Source: MWAR01 sp036567845 (GTDB lineage: Bacteria; Muiribacteriota; Ozemobacteria; Ozemobacterales; Ozemobacteraceae). Taken from it: a DNA stretch of 64,000 nt. The notes under the pieces are model-generated. The model was not told the DNA's origin. It saw only the letters and a program-made list of their open reading frames with translations, and did not search any database. The stretch covers positions 1-64,000 of the forward strand of contig DATCTT010000187.1 of the NCBI GenBank assembly GCA_036567845.1, in the 5' to 3' direction. Of the stretch, positions 31,688 through 39,924 are shown piece by piece. Position 1 is the stretch's first letter. The number at the start of each line of letters is the position of its first letter. The position numbers and the translations under genes are program-made.

Positions 31688-32499
31688 GCCGTTCTGAAAC
31701 CATGGAGCACATTGCACGAATTCTCGCTGAAAAAACCAGAGACCGATTTGCCACGATTCACATCGATGCTGCCGGTTTGATTCGGCTGGGCGAGACAAAT
31801 GACGAGCGCCTGAACAATTTCGAGCGGATCCTGACCACGGCGGAGAGTCTGGGAGGAAACTTTGCTGTTCCCGTTTTTTCATATTCTTACGGGAAGAATG
31901 AAGTCTTCAACATTCTTGAGACGCCCTCCACGGTTGGCCGGGTCACCGAATACCTGAGGAAACGTCGTCCACATCGGCGGACGGTCGATCCATTCTTTTC
32001 GTTCCTGCTTTACGGAAATGTGGGAATGGCACATTGCCTTGTCCGGGATTATGAATGTTTTGGGGACCAGTCGCTTTTTGCCGAGCTTCATCAGCTTGAC
32101 GGGTATGTGTGCTGTATTGGGAATGTCTTTTACAACATTCCGACGGAAGTCCATTATTTTGAACGGAAGTTGGGCGTCGATTACCGGTTCAACAAGGAGT
32201 TTTCGGGAACGCTCGTGGACGTGGATGGACATCCTCATCCGCAGAAAGCTGTGTATTTTTGCCGGAAAGATCCGAATAGCCTTGAGGCGGATTTCACGCG
32301 ACTGGAACGGGATCTTCTCGCGAATTGCCTTTTTGAATATTGGCGCGCGGAAGAGGTCGAGTTCGAAATCCAGGCGATCTCGATGCAGCGCCTGTTTGCA
32401 TTCATTCAGACAAAGGTTGCTGGTAATCCCCACTATCTGTGTTCGCCAGTGGACGCTTACCTCGAAAACAAAAAAAGGCGGAAGCTGGGGATTATCTGA
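31684..32499 (+). CDS. AAC(3)-like N-acyltransferase
   Basis: A 271-residue protein resembling the aminoglycoside 3-N-acetyltransferase (Antibiotic_NAT) family, though with an unusual N-terminus. Recognisable parts are AVPVFSYSYGKNEVFNILET, PSTVGRVTEYLRKRRPHRRT (the family's P-S-x-x-G then R-R-P pattern), GDQSLFAELHQLDGYVCCIG, and TEVHYFERKLGVDYRF with a likely catalytic His. Family members acylate an amine using an acyl thioester. Beside kdnA-type amination and an ACP, it is a good candidate to N-acylate an amino sugar acid. Identification rests on motif order only. Confidence 0.6.
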   Translation: MSRSETMEHIARILAEKTRDRFATIHIDAAGLIRLGETNDERLNNFERILTTAESLGGNFAVPVFSYSYGKNEVFNILETPSTVGRVTEYLRKRRPHRRTVDPFFSFLLYGNVGMAHCLVRDYECFGDQSLFAELHQLDGYVCCIGNVFYNIPTEVHYFERKLGVDYRFNKEFSGTLVDVDGHPHPQKAVYFCRKDPNSLEADFTRLERDLLANCLFEYWRAEEVEFEIQAISMQRLFAFIQTKVAGNPHYLCSPVDAYLENKKRRKLGII

Positions 32500-32501
32500 G
32501 T

Positions 32502-34325
32502 ATGAATCCGACGCAAGTGGATCAGGTTTTTCAGTATCCGTTCCAGGGGCAGGAGTTGCTTGCAAAGCAGAATCGGTGGCGGCGTCTCCTTCTGGAACAG
32601 AGTGACTCCTTCGAACCGAAACGCATTGCCATTCTCGGAGGGTCCACCACGTTCAACATCAGGAATCTCCTCGAGCTGTTTCTGTTGCGGAAGGGGTTCA
32701 AACCTACCTTTTATGAATCTGGCTACAACAGATACTTCGAGGAAGCCGTTTTTGAAATGGAGGGCCTGAAGGCATTTCAGCCGGACGTGGTGTATATCCA
32801 TACGACATCCCACAACCTCCTGTATCCGCCCTTGCCGGATGATTCGGCCGAGTGTGTCGAAGAGAAGCTGAATCAGGAGCTTGGAAGATATCGTCGCATC
32901 TGGCAGTCGCTCCAGGATCATTTCCCGTGCGCCATCATCCAAAACAATTTCGAGCTTCCCCTGAATCGGGTTCTTGGAAATCTCGATTCATCAGCGGTCC
33001 AGGGGATGTCCAGATTCATTCTGAGGCTGAATCTGGCCATGGGGGATGCGGTGAGAAGCATGCCCCGCCTGTATATAAATGACATCCATTATCTGGCGAG
33101 CCTGACGGGGTTGGAGCGCTGGCACGACAGTCGCCTCTGGTATTCCTTCAAGTATGCCCTCAGCTTCGATGCCATGCCCATCCTTGCGAACAATCTTGCC
33201 TCCATTGTCAGTGCCTTGTATGGGAAAACTCAGAAGGCCCTTGTGGTCGATCTCGACAACACCATGTGGGGAGGGGTGATTGGCGACGATGGACCGTCGG
33301 GAATCGAGATCGGGAAGGAAAATCCACGGGCTGAGGCGTTTTCCGACCTGCAGCTCTATGTGAAGAACCTTCACCGGCGTGGAATCGTGCTCGCCGTGAG
33401 CTCCAAGAATGAAGAGATGATTGCACGAGAAGGGTTTGAGCGCCCGGAGAGTGTCTTGAAACTCACTGATTTCCAGTCCTTCAAGGCAAATTGGGAGCCC
33501 AAGCCCGACAATCTTGTCAAAATCGCTCAGGAGCTGAATCTGGGGCTCGACAGCCTGGTATTTCTCGACGACAACCCGGCGGAACGAGAAATCGTTCGGG
33601 CCAGGCTGCCCATGGTGAAAGTCCCCCCTCTGGGGGATAGCGTGGAGGAATTCATTGGCCACCTTGACAAGGGCGGCTGGTTCGAGCCGGTCTTTCTCTC
33701 GGCGGACGATCTGGAACGGAACCGGTATTATCACGAAAATCGCAGCCGAGAGGAACTGAAGAACTCCACCTCGACGATTGGTGACTTTCTCGCATCCTTG
33801 CAGATGACGGCCGAAATTTGCGCGTTTTCTCCCCCCAGCCTCCAGCGGATCACCCAACTCATCAACAAGACCAATCAGTTCAATCTGACCACCCGTCGAT
33901 GCAATCTCGCCGAGGTGGAATCAATGATGAATGGGAAGGAATATATCACCCTGTGTGGCAAGCTCTGCGATAAGTTTGGGGATAATGGTTTAATCACGGT
34001 CCTCGCGGGGAAGATCACCGGGGATACGGTTGAAATCATCCTCTGGCTGATGAGCTGTCGTGTTCTTCAGCGAGGGGTCGAGGATGCAATGATGGACAGG
34101 CTGGTGGAGGAGGCCAGGGCCAGGGGAATTCGGAACATCGTCGGGGTTTATCTCCCGACGGCAAAAAATGGCATGGTCAAAGAGCATTATCTCAAAATGG
34201 GATTCACCCGGATGGAAGAGACCGGAGACGAAATGGCAAAATGGATATTCAGGATTCCGGAGAGCTACAGTCCGAGGAACCGCTTTATCAAAATATCTGC
34301 AGTTTCATCGCAAAAAAAGGACTGA
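32502..34325 (+). CDS. FkbH-like HAD-IIIC protein
   Basis: A 607-residue three-part protein. Residues 30-230 look like an SGNH-type fold (RIAILGGSTTFNIRNLLELF, DVVYIHTTSHNLLYPP). The HAD domain follows, with nucleophile motif VVDLDNTMWGGVIGDDG near residue 248, SSKNEEMIAREG and FLDDNPAEREIV. The C-terminal part (residues 440-590) is GNAT-like (NKTNQFNLTTRR, KFGDNGLITVLAG). FkbH proteins load a glyceryl unit from 1,3-bisphosphoglycerate onto an acyl carrier protein. The ACP gene is 7 bases downstream, which supports that role. Confidence 0.88.
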   Translation: MNPTQVDQVFQYPFQGQELLAKQNRWRRLLLEQSDSFEPKRIAILGGSTTFNIRNLLELFLLRKGFKPTFYESGYNRYFEEAVFEMEGLKAFQPDVVYIHTTSHNLLYPPLPDDSAECVEEKLNQELGRYRRIWQSLQDHFPCAIIQNNFELPLNRVLGNLDSSAVQGMSRFILRLNLAMGDAVRSMPRLYINDIHYLASLTGLERWHDSRLWYSFKYALSFDAMPILANNLASIVSALYGKTQKALVVDLDNTMWGGVIGDDGPSGIEIGKENPRAEAFSDLQLYVKNLHRRGIVLAVSSKNEEMIAREGFERPESVLKLTDFQSFKANWEPKPDNLVKIAQELNLGLDSLVFLDDNPAEREIVRARLPMVKVPPLGDSVEEFIGHLDKGGWFEPVFLSADDLERNRYYHENRSREELKNSTSTIGDFLASLQMTAEICAFSPPSLQRITQLINKTNQFNLTTRRCNLAEVESMMNGKEYITLCGKLCDKFGDNGLITVLAGKITGDTVEIILWLMSCRVLQRGVEDAMMDRLVEEARARGIRNIVGVYLPTAKNGMVKEHYLKMGFTRMEETGDEMAKWIFRIPESYSPRNRFIKISAVSSQKKD

Positions 34326-34332
34326 TCATCGC

Positions 34333-34575
34333 ATGGATGACCAAATGATGCTGAATAAAATACAGGATATATTTCGTGATGTGTTCGACAAGTCCGACTT
34401 GGTCATATCCCGTGAAACGAACTCGGATCAGATCGAAGAGTGGGATTCCCTGAATCACATCAATCTCGTCGTTGCCATCGAGAAGCAGTTCAAGATCAAA
34501 TTCACCTTGGCCGAGCTGCAGCCGTTGAAAAATGTCGGGGAAATGATGGATGTGATGCAGAAAAAGCTGTCTTGA
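34333..34575 (+). CDS. Acyl carrier protein
   Basis: An 80-residue four-helix carrier with the phosphopantetheine attachment sequence EEWDSLNHINLV (Ser39), acidic helix I (LNKIQDIFRDVF) and the C-terminal VGEMMDVMQKKL helix. Its divergence from housekeeping AcpP and its position between FkbH and an SDR mark it as a dedicated carrier. AAGGA lies about 11 bases before the ATG. It is the expected partner of the FkbH protein, the MaoC dehydratase and the SDR. Confidence 0.92.
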   Translation: MDDQMMLNKIQDIFRDVFDKSDLVISRETNSDQIEEWDSLNHINLVVAIEKQFKIKFTLAELQPLKNVGEMMDVMQKKLS

Positions 34576-34608
34576 AGACAGGCAATGGGGAACAGCTGGG
34601 AGTAATTT

Positions 34609-35370
34609 GTGGACCAGAAATCAGGGGATGCGGATGTCGTAAATTCCGATGCGCTGTTGGTGATAGGTGCTTCTTCGTCCGTTGGGAAGGAGTTGATTCG
34701 CCTCCTTGCACCTCGTGAATCGAAGATTTTTGCGCATTTTCATCATGACAGGGCGGAACTTGAACGGTTACAGGAGGAGTTCGGCGCCCGGCTCGTTCTC
34801 GTTCAGGCTGATCTCGCGGAAGAAGCATCCGTTGACGCTCTCGTGGAACGGGTCTCATCGGAAGCTCTTCCTCGGAAGATTGTGTTTCTGGCGGCTCCAC
34901 CACTCTCTCTGACCAGATTCAAGGACCTTTCGTGGGGGGATTTTCAAAACCATATCGATATCCAGGTGAAAGCTGCCGTGAGGATCCTGGGGTGTTTCCT
35001 CCCTGCAATGACGACTGCGCGATATGGGCGAGTCGTATTTATGCTGTCGAGTTACACCCTGGGAGTTCCACCGGGTGCGCTTGCTCATTATGTTCTAGGG
35101 AAGTATGCCGTTCTGGGACTCATGAAAGCGCTTGCCGCGGAATACGCGGGAAAGAATATCTGTGTAAATGCTGTTTCGCCATCGATGATCACGACGGATT
35201 ACCTTGCCAATATTCCCGAAAAAATCGTCGAGCTGACAGCGCAACAGCATCCGCGCAAGAAAAATGCTTTGCCAGCAGAAATCGCTCCGGTTATTGCTTT
35301 TTTGTTATCCGAAGGGGCGGGCTATCTCACGGGGGCCAATATTCCCGTGACCGGTGGCTCCCAGTTCTGA
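34609..35370 (+). CDS. SDR family oxidoreductase (acyl or sugar reductase)
   Basis: A 253-residue short-chain dehydrogenase. Cofactor loop LLVIGASSSVGKELIRLL (TGxxxGxG type), active-site Ser in FMLSSYTLG and YVLGK (YxxxK), then NICVNAVSPSMITTDYL and a closing GYLTGANIPVTGG. This resembles FabG-type reductases, so it probably reduces a 3-keto thioester on the neighbouring ACP. The start is GTG with GGGAG seven bases before it. It closes the acyl cassette. Confidence 0.87.
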   Translation: MDQKSGDADVVNSDALLVIGASSSVGKELIRLLAPRESKIFAHFHHDRAELERLQEEFGARLVLVQADLAEEASVDALVERVSSEALPRKIVFLAAPPLSLTRFKDLSWGDFQNHIDIQVKAAVRILGCFLPAMTTARYGRVVFMLSSYTLGVPPGALAHYVLGKYAVLGLMKALAAEYAGKNICVNAVSPSMITTDYLANIPEKIVELTAQQHPRKKNALPAEIAPVIAFLLSEGAGYLTGANIPVTGGSQF

Positions 35371-35392
35371 CATCCGCGGGCTGGAGAGTTGC

Positions 35393-35421
35393 TTTACATG
35401 GGACCCAATTCGGGGTATGCT
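35393..35421 (+). promoter_or_regulatory. Promoter of the radical SAM pair
   Basis: TTTACA (35393-35398), 17 bases, TATGCT (35416-35421). Predicted start near 35428, giving a leader of about 100 bases to ATG 35528. Confidence 0.45.
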
Positions 35422-35527
35422 TGCATGCCTCCGAGTGATTGGTGCGCCGATTTTGTGACGTGAAATTCCCGGATGCCGACAGAGGTGCTTCGGTAGTTGT
35501 GCATTGCTGAATATCGGGAGAATACAT

Positions 35528-36751
35528 ATGAGAACAAAAACAAACTCCGTTTCAAACCCTTATTATACATATGGAATGTTATATAAATCAGAGAATTTCA
35601 AAAACTGGGAGGCGACCAAGGGGGAGAAGTTCAAAAATTACCGCCAGGCTTGGACGGAGCGGGTCAGAAATCAGGATTATGGGCAGTTCCCGCTGAATCT
35701 GAACACCGAGATCACGACGCGCTGCAATCTGAAATGCTCGTTTTGCACACATCTGTCTCTGAAGCCGCATCAGATCGGGGATATAACGTTCGATCAGTTC
35801 AAACGGCTCATTGATGAGGGTGAACGGTTTGGGTTGCCGACCATCAACATCAATGGCTTGGGGGAGCCGCTTCTCTGCAAGGAGCTTCCTCGTTTCATCC
35901 GGTATGCCAAAGAGCACGGCGTGCTTGACGTCATGTTCCATACGAATGGAACGTTGATGACGGAGGAAATTGCTGAGGAACTGATCGATGCCGGCCTGGA
36001 CCGGATCGTTTTTTCGGTCGACTCCCCGGACAAGAAAACCTATGAGACGATGCGCATTCTGGATGTTCCAACGCCTGTCGGGAAAGAATCGGCACCTCCA
36101 AAAGGGTTCCCGTGGGAAAAGCTGGTGGCGAATGTCCTGAAGTTTGTCGAGGTTCGCAATCGTCGTGGGCTCAAGGCGCCCATCATCCGGGCGACCATGG
36201 TAGCCACCGAGAAGACGGTGCATCAGGTGCCGGATCTGTTGAAACTGTGGAAGCCGCATGTTGACCACATCACCGTCCAGGATCTGACCTGGAGAACCAA
36301 AATTCTTGATCAGGGCTTCTGGACAAACAAGGAAAACTCCGCTTTGTCTGCAAATTTTGATGCGATCAGAGAAGAGGCGGTTAAGAGAAACATTCATTTT
36401 GTTTGTCCTTACCTGTTCCAGTCTGTTTATCAGTTTTATGGTGGAAATCTCATCCCTTGTGGCAATCCAAATGCACGATCGCATATGATAATGGGGAGAT
36501 GGGACGAACAGAGCATCCATGAGATTTGGACGGGCAAGGCCTATTCAGAGTTGCGGGCGCTTCACACTTCTGGAAAATGGTATGAGCATCCGATCTGTAA
36601 GGACTGTGACGTTGCTCTGCTCGAACTTTTCAAGGATATGATCTCGAAAAAAATTGCCATTGACTGGCACGCTGGCGAAGTCGATGACAGTCTTGCCATC
36701 ATGGGAGAGCAGCTCGAATCCATTTACCTGGACGAAAAAGGGGCAAAGTGA
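35528..36751 (+). CDS. Radical SAM/SPASM protein
   Basis: A 407-residue enzyme with the SAM-cleaving cluster motif CNLKCSFC (TEITTRCNLKCSFCTHLSLK), GLGEPLL, FHTNGTLM and IVFSVDSPDKKTYETM. The C-terminal SPASM-type region has Cys in LIPCGNPNARSHMIMG and WYEHPICKDCDVAL for an auxiliary cluster. The product is unknown; relatives in polysaccharide loci are proposed to epimerise, deaminate or dehydrate sugars. GGGAG precedes the start at the right distance. A B12-type radical SAM gene follows after 49 bases. Confidence 0.87.
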   Translation: MRTKTNSVSNPYYTYGMLYKSENFKNWEATKGEKFKNYRQAWTERVRNQDYGQFPLNLNTEITTRCNLKCSFCTHLSLKPHQIGDITFDQFKRLIDEGERFGLPTININGLGEPLLCKELPRFIRYAKEHGVLDVMFHTNGTLMTEEIAEELIDAGLDRIVFSVDSPDKKTYETMRILDVPTPVGKESAPPKGFPWEKLVANVLKFVEVRNRRGLKAPIIRATMVATEKTVHQVPDLLKLWKPHVDHITVQDLTWRTKILDQGFWTNKENSALSANFDAIREEAVKRNIHFVCPYLFQSVYQFYGGNLIPCGNPNARSHMIMGRWDEQSIHEIWTGKAYSELRALHTSGKWYEHPICKDCDVALLELFKDMISKKIAIDWHAGEVDDSLAIMGEQLESIYLDEKGAK

Positions 36752-36800
36752 GACGAAATCAGGAGCAATATATGCGCAATATAATGCGCAAGGGTTCAGC

Positions 36801-38294
36801 ATGCACCAGCCCCTGAGGGTATTGCTCGTCAATGTGCCTTCCCGCGTTGGGAAAGGCGGTTTCATGTTGCCACTCGGGCTCCTGTATGTCGCTGGGATCC
36901 TCCAGCGTTCAGGGGCCGAGGGGAAAATTTTGGATCTTTATCTGGCCGATTCAGAATCGGCGTTCTTTTCGGACTTGGATGGCGAAATGGAGCGATTTCG
37001 CCCCCAGGTCGTCGGTTTGGGGGGAATCGGTTCTTCGTATTCCTGGGCAAAGACTCTTGCTCTTCGGATACGGGAACGGTGGCCGCAGGTCCGCATCATC
37101 GCCGGTGGGGCTTTGTCCTCCGTTGGCGATCTTCTGCTGAAAAAAGCGGGTGTGGACTGCGTGTTTTACGGGGAGACGGAAAATTCGCTTCCGAGATATC
37201 TTGAGGCGCTTCGGACGAATGGTGAGATCTGGCGTCTCCCGGGAATTGCTTTTCGGACCGAAGACGGACATGTCCGTTGGAACCCCCCCTCATCGCAACT
37301 GGAAAACCTCGATGAAATTCCGATTCCTCCCTATCACCTCGTTGATTTGCGCCGGTATTGTGTGTCGATCAGGGATTGGATTGACATTTATCCATCATTG
37401 AATCATTCCTATCCTGGCTTGATCGAAAGGCTGAAAGGGCTGTCGGAATATTATATTCCCATCGTCGGTGGACGGGGTTGTACGCATTCGTGTTTTTTCT
37501 GTTACCGCCACATGAAGGGCGTGCGCAAAAACTCTCCAGCATATCTTGTGCGGCACATGAAGTTTTTGAAGGAAACTTATGGGATTGGCGGATTTCAGAT
37601 ATGTGACGAGCTTTTTAACACGGATTCTGACTGGGTCTTGGATTTTTGTCGCCAGATCGATGAAGCACGGCTGAACATATTTTATCTGATTGGCGGGGCC
37701 AGGGTGGATCGAATGGATGCGCACCTGTTGAAACGTCTTCGTGAAACGGGGTGCATTGAAATCAATTATGGCCAGGAAACGGGTTCCGATCTCTTGTTGC
37801 GTGAGATCAAAAAGGGGGTTGATGCGGCGCAGAACCTTGCCGTTTCCCGGATGACCATCGAAGCTGGAATCCATTGTCCTGTGCAGCTTGTCCTCGGGAT
37901 GCCCAGTGAATCGCCGGCAACCATACGCGACACCCTTGCGTTTTTGCGGAAACTTAATGGTTCTTCCATTTCCTTTAATTTCCTCATTCCCTTCCCAAAG
38001 ACACCTTCATGGGGATATCTGAAAAAAAGGGGAATACAAGTGGATGAGGAAGAATATCTCCAGGAGGTTGCCCGTGTTGGCGGCGGGCGTCTGCTTCTCA
38101 ATCTTACCCGGTATCCAGATTGGATGGTCAGATTTTGGGGGCTTCAGATTTTGCATCTGGCTTCTCTTCTCGCATGCAAAGAACAGGGAAGACCCTTGGG
38201 ATATCTCTTCCGATTTCTCTGGTATCGCGTGAAGGAAATCCTGATCAGGACCCTTTCCCTGTCTCGAAGATGGTTGGGCGTTGGAGACGCTTGA
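36801..38294 (+). CDS. B12-binding-type radical SAM protein
   Basis: A 497-residue protein. Residues 1-150 look like the cobalamin-binding Rossmann domain (RVLLVNVPSRVGKGGFMLPL, VVGLGGIGSSYSWAKTLAL), without the base-off histidine motif. The radical SAM core follows with GGRGCTHSCFFCYRH (CxxxCxxC), GGFQICDELFNTDSDW and EINYGQETGSDLLLREI. The C-terminal part is hydrophobic. Such enzymes often carry out methylation or ring rearrangement; the substrate here is presumably a nucleotide sugar or lipid-linked glycan. The flippase gene starts 19 bases later. Confidence 0.83.
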   Translation: MHQPLRVLLVNVPSRVGKGGFMLPLGLLYVAGILQRSGAEGKILDLYLADSESAFFSDLDGEMERFRPQVVGLGGIGSSYSWAKTLALRIRERWPQVRIIAGGALSSVGDLLLKKAGVDCVFYGETENSLPRYLEALRTNGEIWRLPGIAFRTEDGHVRWNPPSSQLENLDEIPIPPYHLVDLRRYCVSIRDWIDIYPSLNHSYPGLIERLKGLSEYYIPIVGGRGCTHSCFFCYRHMKGVRKNSPAYLVRHMKFLKETYGIGGFQICDELFNTDSDWVLDFCRQIDEARLNIFYLIGGARVDRMDAHLLKRLRETGCIEINYGQETGSDLLLREIKKGVDAAQNLAVSRMTIEAGIHCPVQLVLGMPSESPATIRDTLAFLRKLNGSSISFNFLIPFPKTPSWGYLKKRGIQVDEEEYLQEVARVGGGRLLLNLTRYPDWMVRFWGLQILHLASLLACKEQGRPLGYLFRFLWYRVKEILIRTLSLSRRWLGVGDA

Positions 38295-38313
38295 CCGGGT
38301 GTCCTGAACTCGC

Positions 38314-39822
38314 ATGAATTTTGGACAGAGCATCAGTCGGAATATCAAGTTCGGCATAGGAAGCCGACTTGTTTCCAGTCTCATCAATTTTTTTCTGTTT
38401 CCCTTCGTTCTCTTTCATGTTGGAAAAGAGACGTATGGGATGTATCTCCTGGTTATGACTGTTACGGGCTATATGGGGTTACTGGAATTTGGGGTCATGT
38501 CTGCGCTGACTAAGTATGTTGCAGAATACAGTTCCAGAAACGAGGGCGAGCGCGCGTGTGAGGTCGTCAATGCAACCCTGACCTTCTTTTTCTGCGTTGG
38601 AGTATTGATTTTCCTTGGGTTGACTGGTTTTTCGGTCGTGTTTTCACAATTTTTCCCCATTTCCCCGGAAAACCACGAAATTGTTCGGCAGCTGTTCCTG
38701 GTTGGTGGTGTGTCTGCCTTGTTCATTTGGCCGCTGAACACTTTTTCCGGAGCGGTGCAGGGGTTGAATCTTTGGACGGTTATCGCATGGGTGAACATAG
38801 GAACGAGTTTCGCCTATGGCGTTGGTGCCTATGCGCTATTGACGAATGGGTATGGAATCGTGGCGTTGTTTGGGTTTAATCAGATTGTCACTTGCTTGGG
38901 GGCCGTGGTTTATTCCCTTTTCACACGAAAGCTTCTGAAGTTTTCACTTCAATTTCCTTATATGCATTGGCAAATATATTCTAAAATATTCAGTTTCAGC
39001 ATGTTCATGTTTCTCAGCAGCGTGCTGAACATTTTCCTCTTTCAGATCCATAATCTTCTGATCGGATATTTTCTCACTCCTGCGAGTATTTCCCTATATG
39101 CGGTTGCCAACAATCTCCAGAGCTATTTGAGGATGATCAATGGAACGTTGGGCGGGCCTCCGTGGACGGTTGCGGCACAGCTGGAGGGAAAGCGGGACTT
39201 CGAGGGGCAACGGAAGCTTGTTTGCAAGGGAACCCGGCTGATGGGGGCCGTCTTCATTCCCATCGTTCTGATTCTCATCGTGTTTGCGGATTCCTTCATC
39301 CCTGCATGGGTAGGCGGGGGCTTTGAGGAAAGTATTGTGGCGACTCGCGTTATTCTTCTCTTCTGGCTTTTCAATGGAACGTTGGAAATTGCCGGAGGGA
39401 TGCTTTCGGCAAAGGGGATGGTTCGGGAGAGCCTCAAAATTCAAGTTCTCATGGCAGCCGCAAACATTCTGATCTGCGTTTGCTGTATCAAAAGCCTCGG
39501 AATCTTGGCTGTCGCCCTGGGCCTGACGGTTTCCATGATCGTTGTTGGTTTTCCCCTTTCCCTCCATCTTTCTCTTACAAGCTTGAACATTGCGTGGGCT
39601 GACTTTTTGCGCCGTTCTGTTGCGCCAAACCTTTCGCATTATATATTGGCTGGCATTAGCGCTTGGGCGTTTTCCCGCCTTGCTGTCGGCCTTTCGCTGA
39701 AAGAAGTTGTTGCCCTCATGGGAGCCTCCTACGTTGGGAGCTTGGCACTTCTCTATCTCCTTGTGCTTTGCCCCGAGGAGCAAGCTGAAGTGAAAAGCCT
39801 GCTCCTGCCGGCAAAAGCGTGA
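38314..39822 (+). CDS. Wzx-type oligosaccharide flippase
   Basis: A 502-residue polytopic membrane protein of the MATE/PST superfamily with about 14 helices. Typical opening SISRNIKFGIGSRLVSSLIN and FPFVLFHVGKETYGMYLLVMTVTGYMGLLEFG. It should flip undecaprenyl-linked repeat units to the periplasmic face. No Wzy polymerase or ABC exporter was identified in the window, so the polymerisation route is unresolved. Confidence 0.88.
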   Translation: MNFGQSISRNIKFGIGSRLVSSLINFFLFPFVLFHVGKETYGMYLLVMTVTGYMGLLEFGVMSALTKYVAEYSSRNEGERACEVVNATLTFFFCVGVLIFLGLTGFSVVFSQFFPISPENHEIVRQLFLVGGVSALFIWPLNTFSGAVQGLNLWTVIAWVNIGTSFAYGVGAYALLTNGYGIVALFGFNQIVTCLGAVVYSLFTRKLLKFSLQFPYMHWQIYSKIFSFSMFMFLSSVLNIFLFQIHNLLIGYFLTPASISLYAVANNLQSYLRMINGTLGGPPWTVAAQLEGKRDFEGQRKLVCKGTRLMGAVFIPIVLILIVFADSFIPAWVGGGFEESIVATRVILLFWLFNGTLEIAGGMLSAKGMVRESLKIQVLMAAANILICVCCIKSLGILAVALGLTVSMIVVGFPLSLHLSLTSLNIAWADFLRRSVAPNLSHYILAGISAWAFSRLAVGLSLKEVVALMGASYVGSLALLYLLVLCPEEQAEVKSLLLPAKA

Positions 39823-39924
39823 GCAAGCTTCCAGGGGGGGACATGAGGAGTTCAAAACGGTCTGTCTCAGCGGAGATGAGGCTAGCAAGCAGCGGTTGAG
39901 ATAACCCATTTCCGGGAGAACGAT

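Noticed and set aside
30170..31882. A 570-codon minus-strand frame spanning the DUF4910 and MaoC genes
   Set aside because: No recognisable domain, and it crosses a plus-strand promoter and ribosome site.
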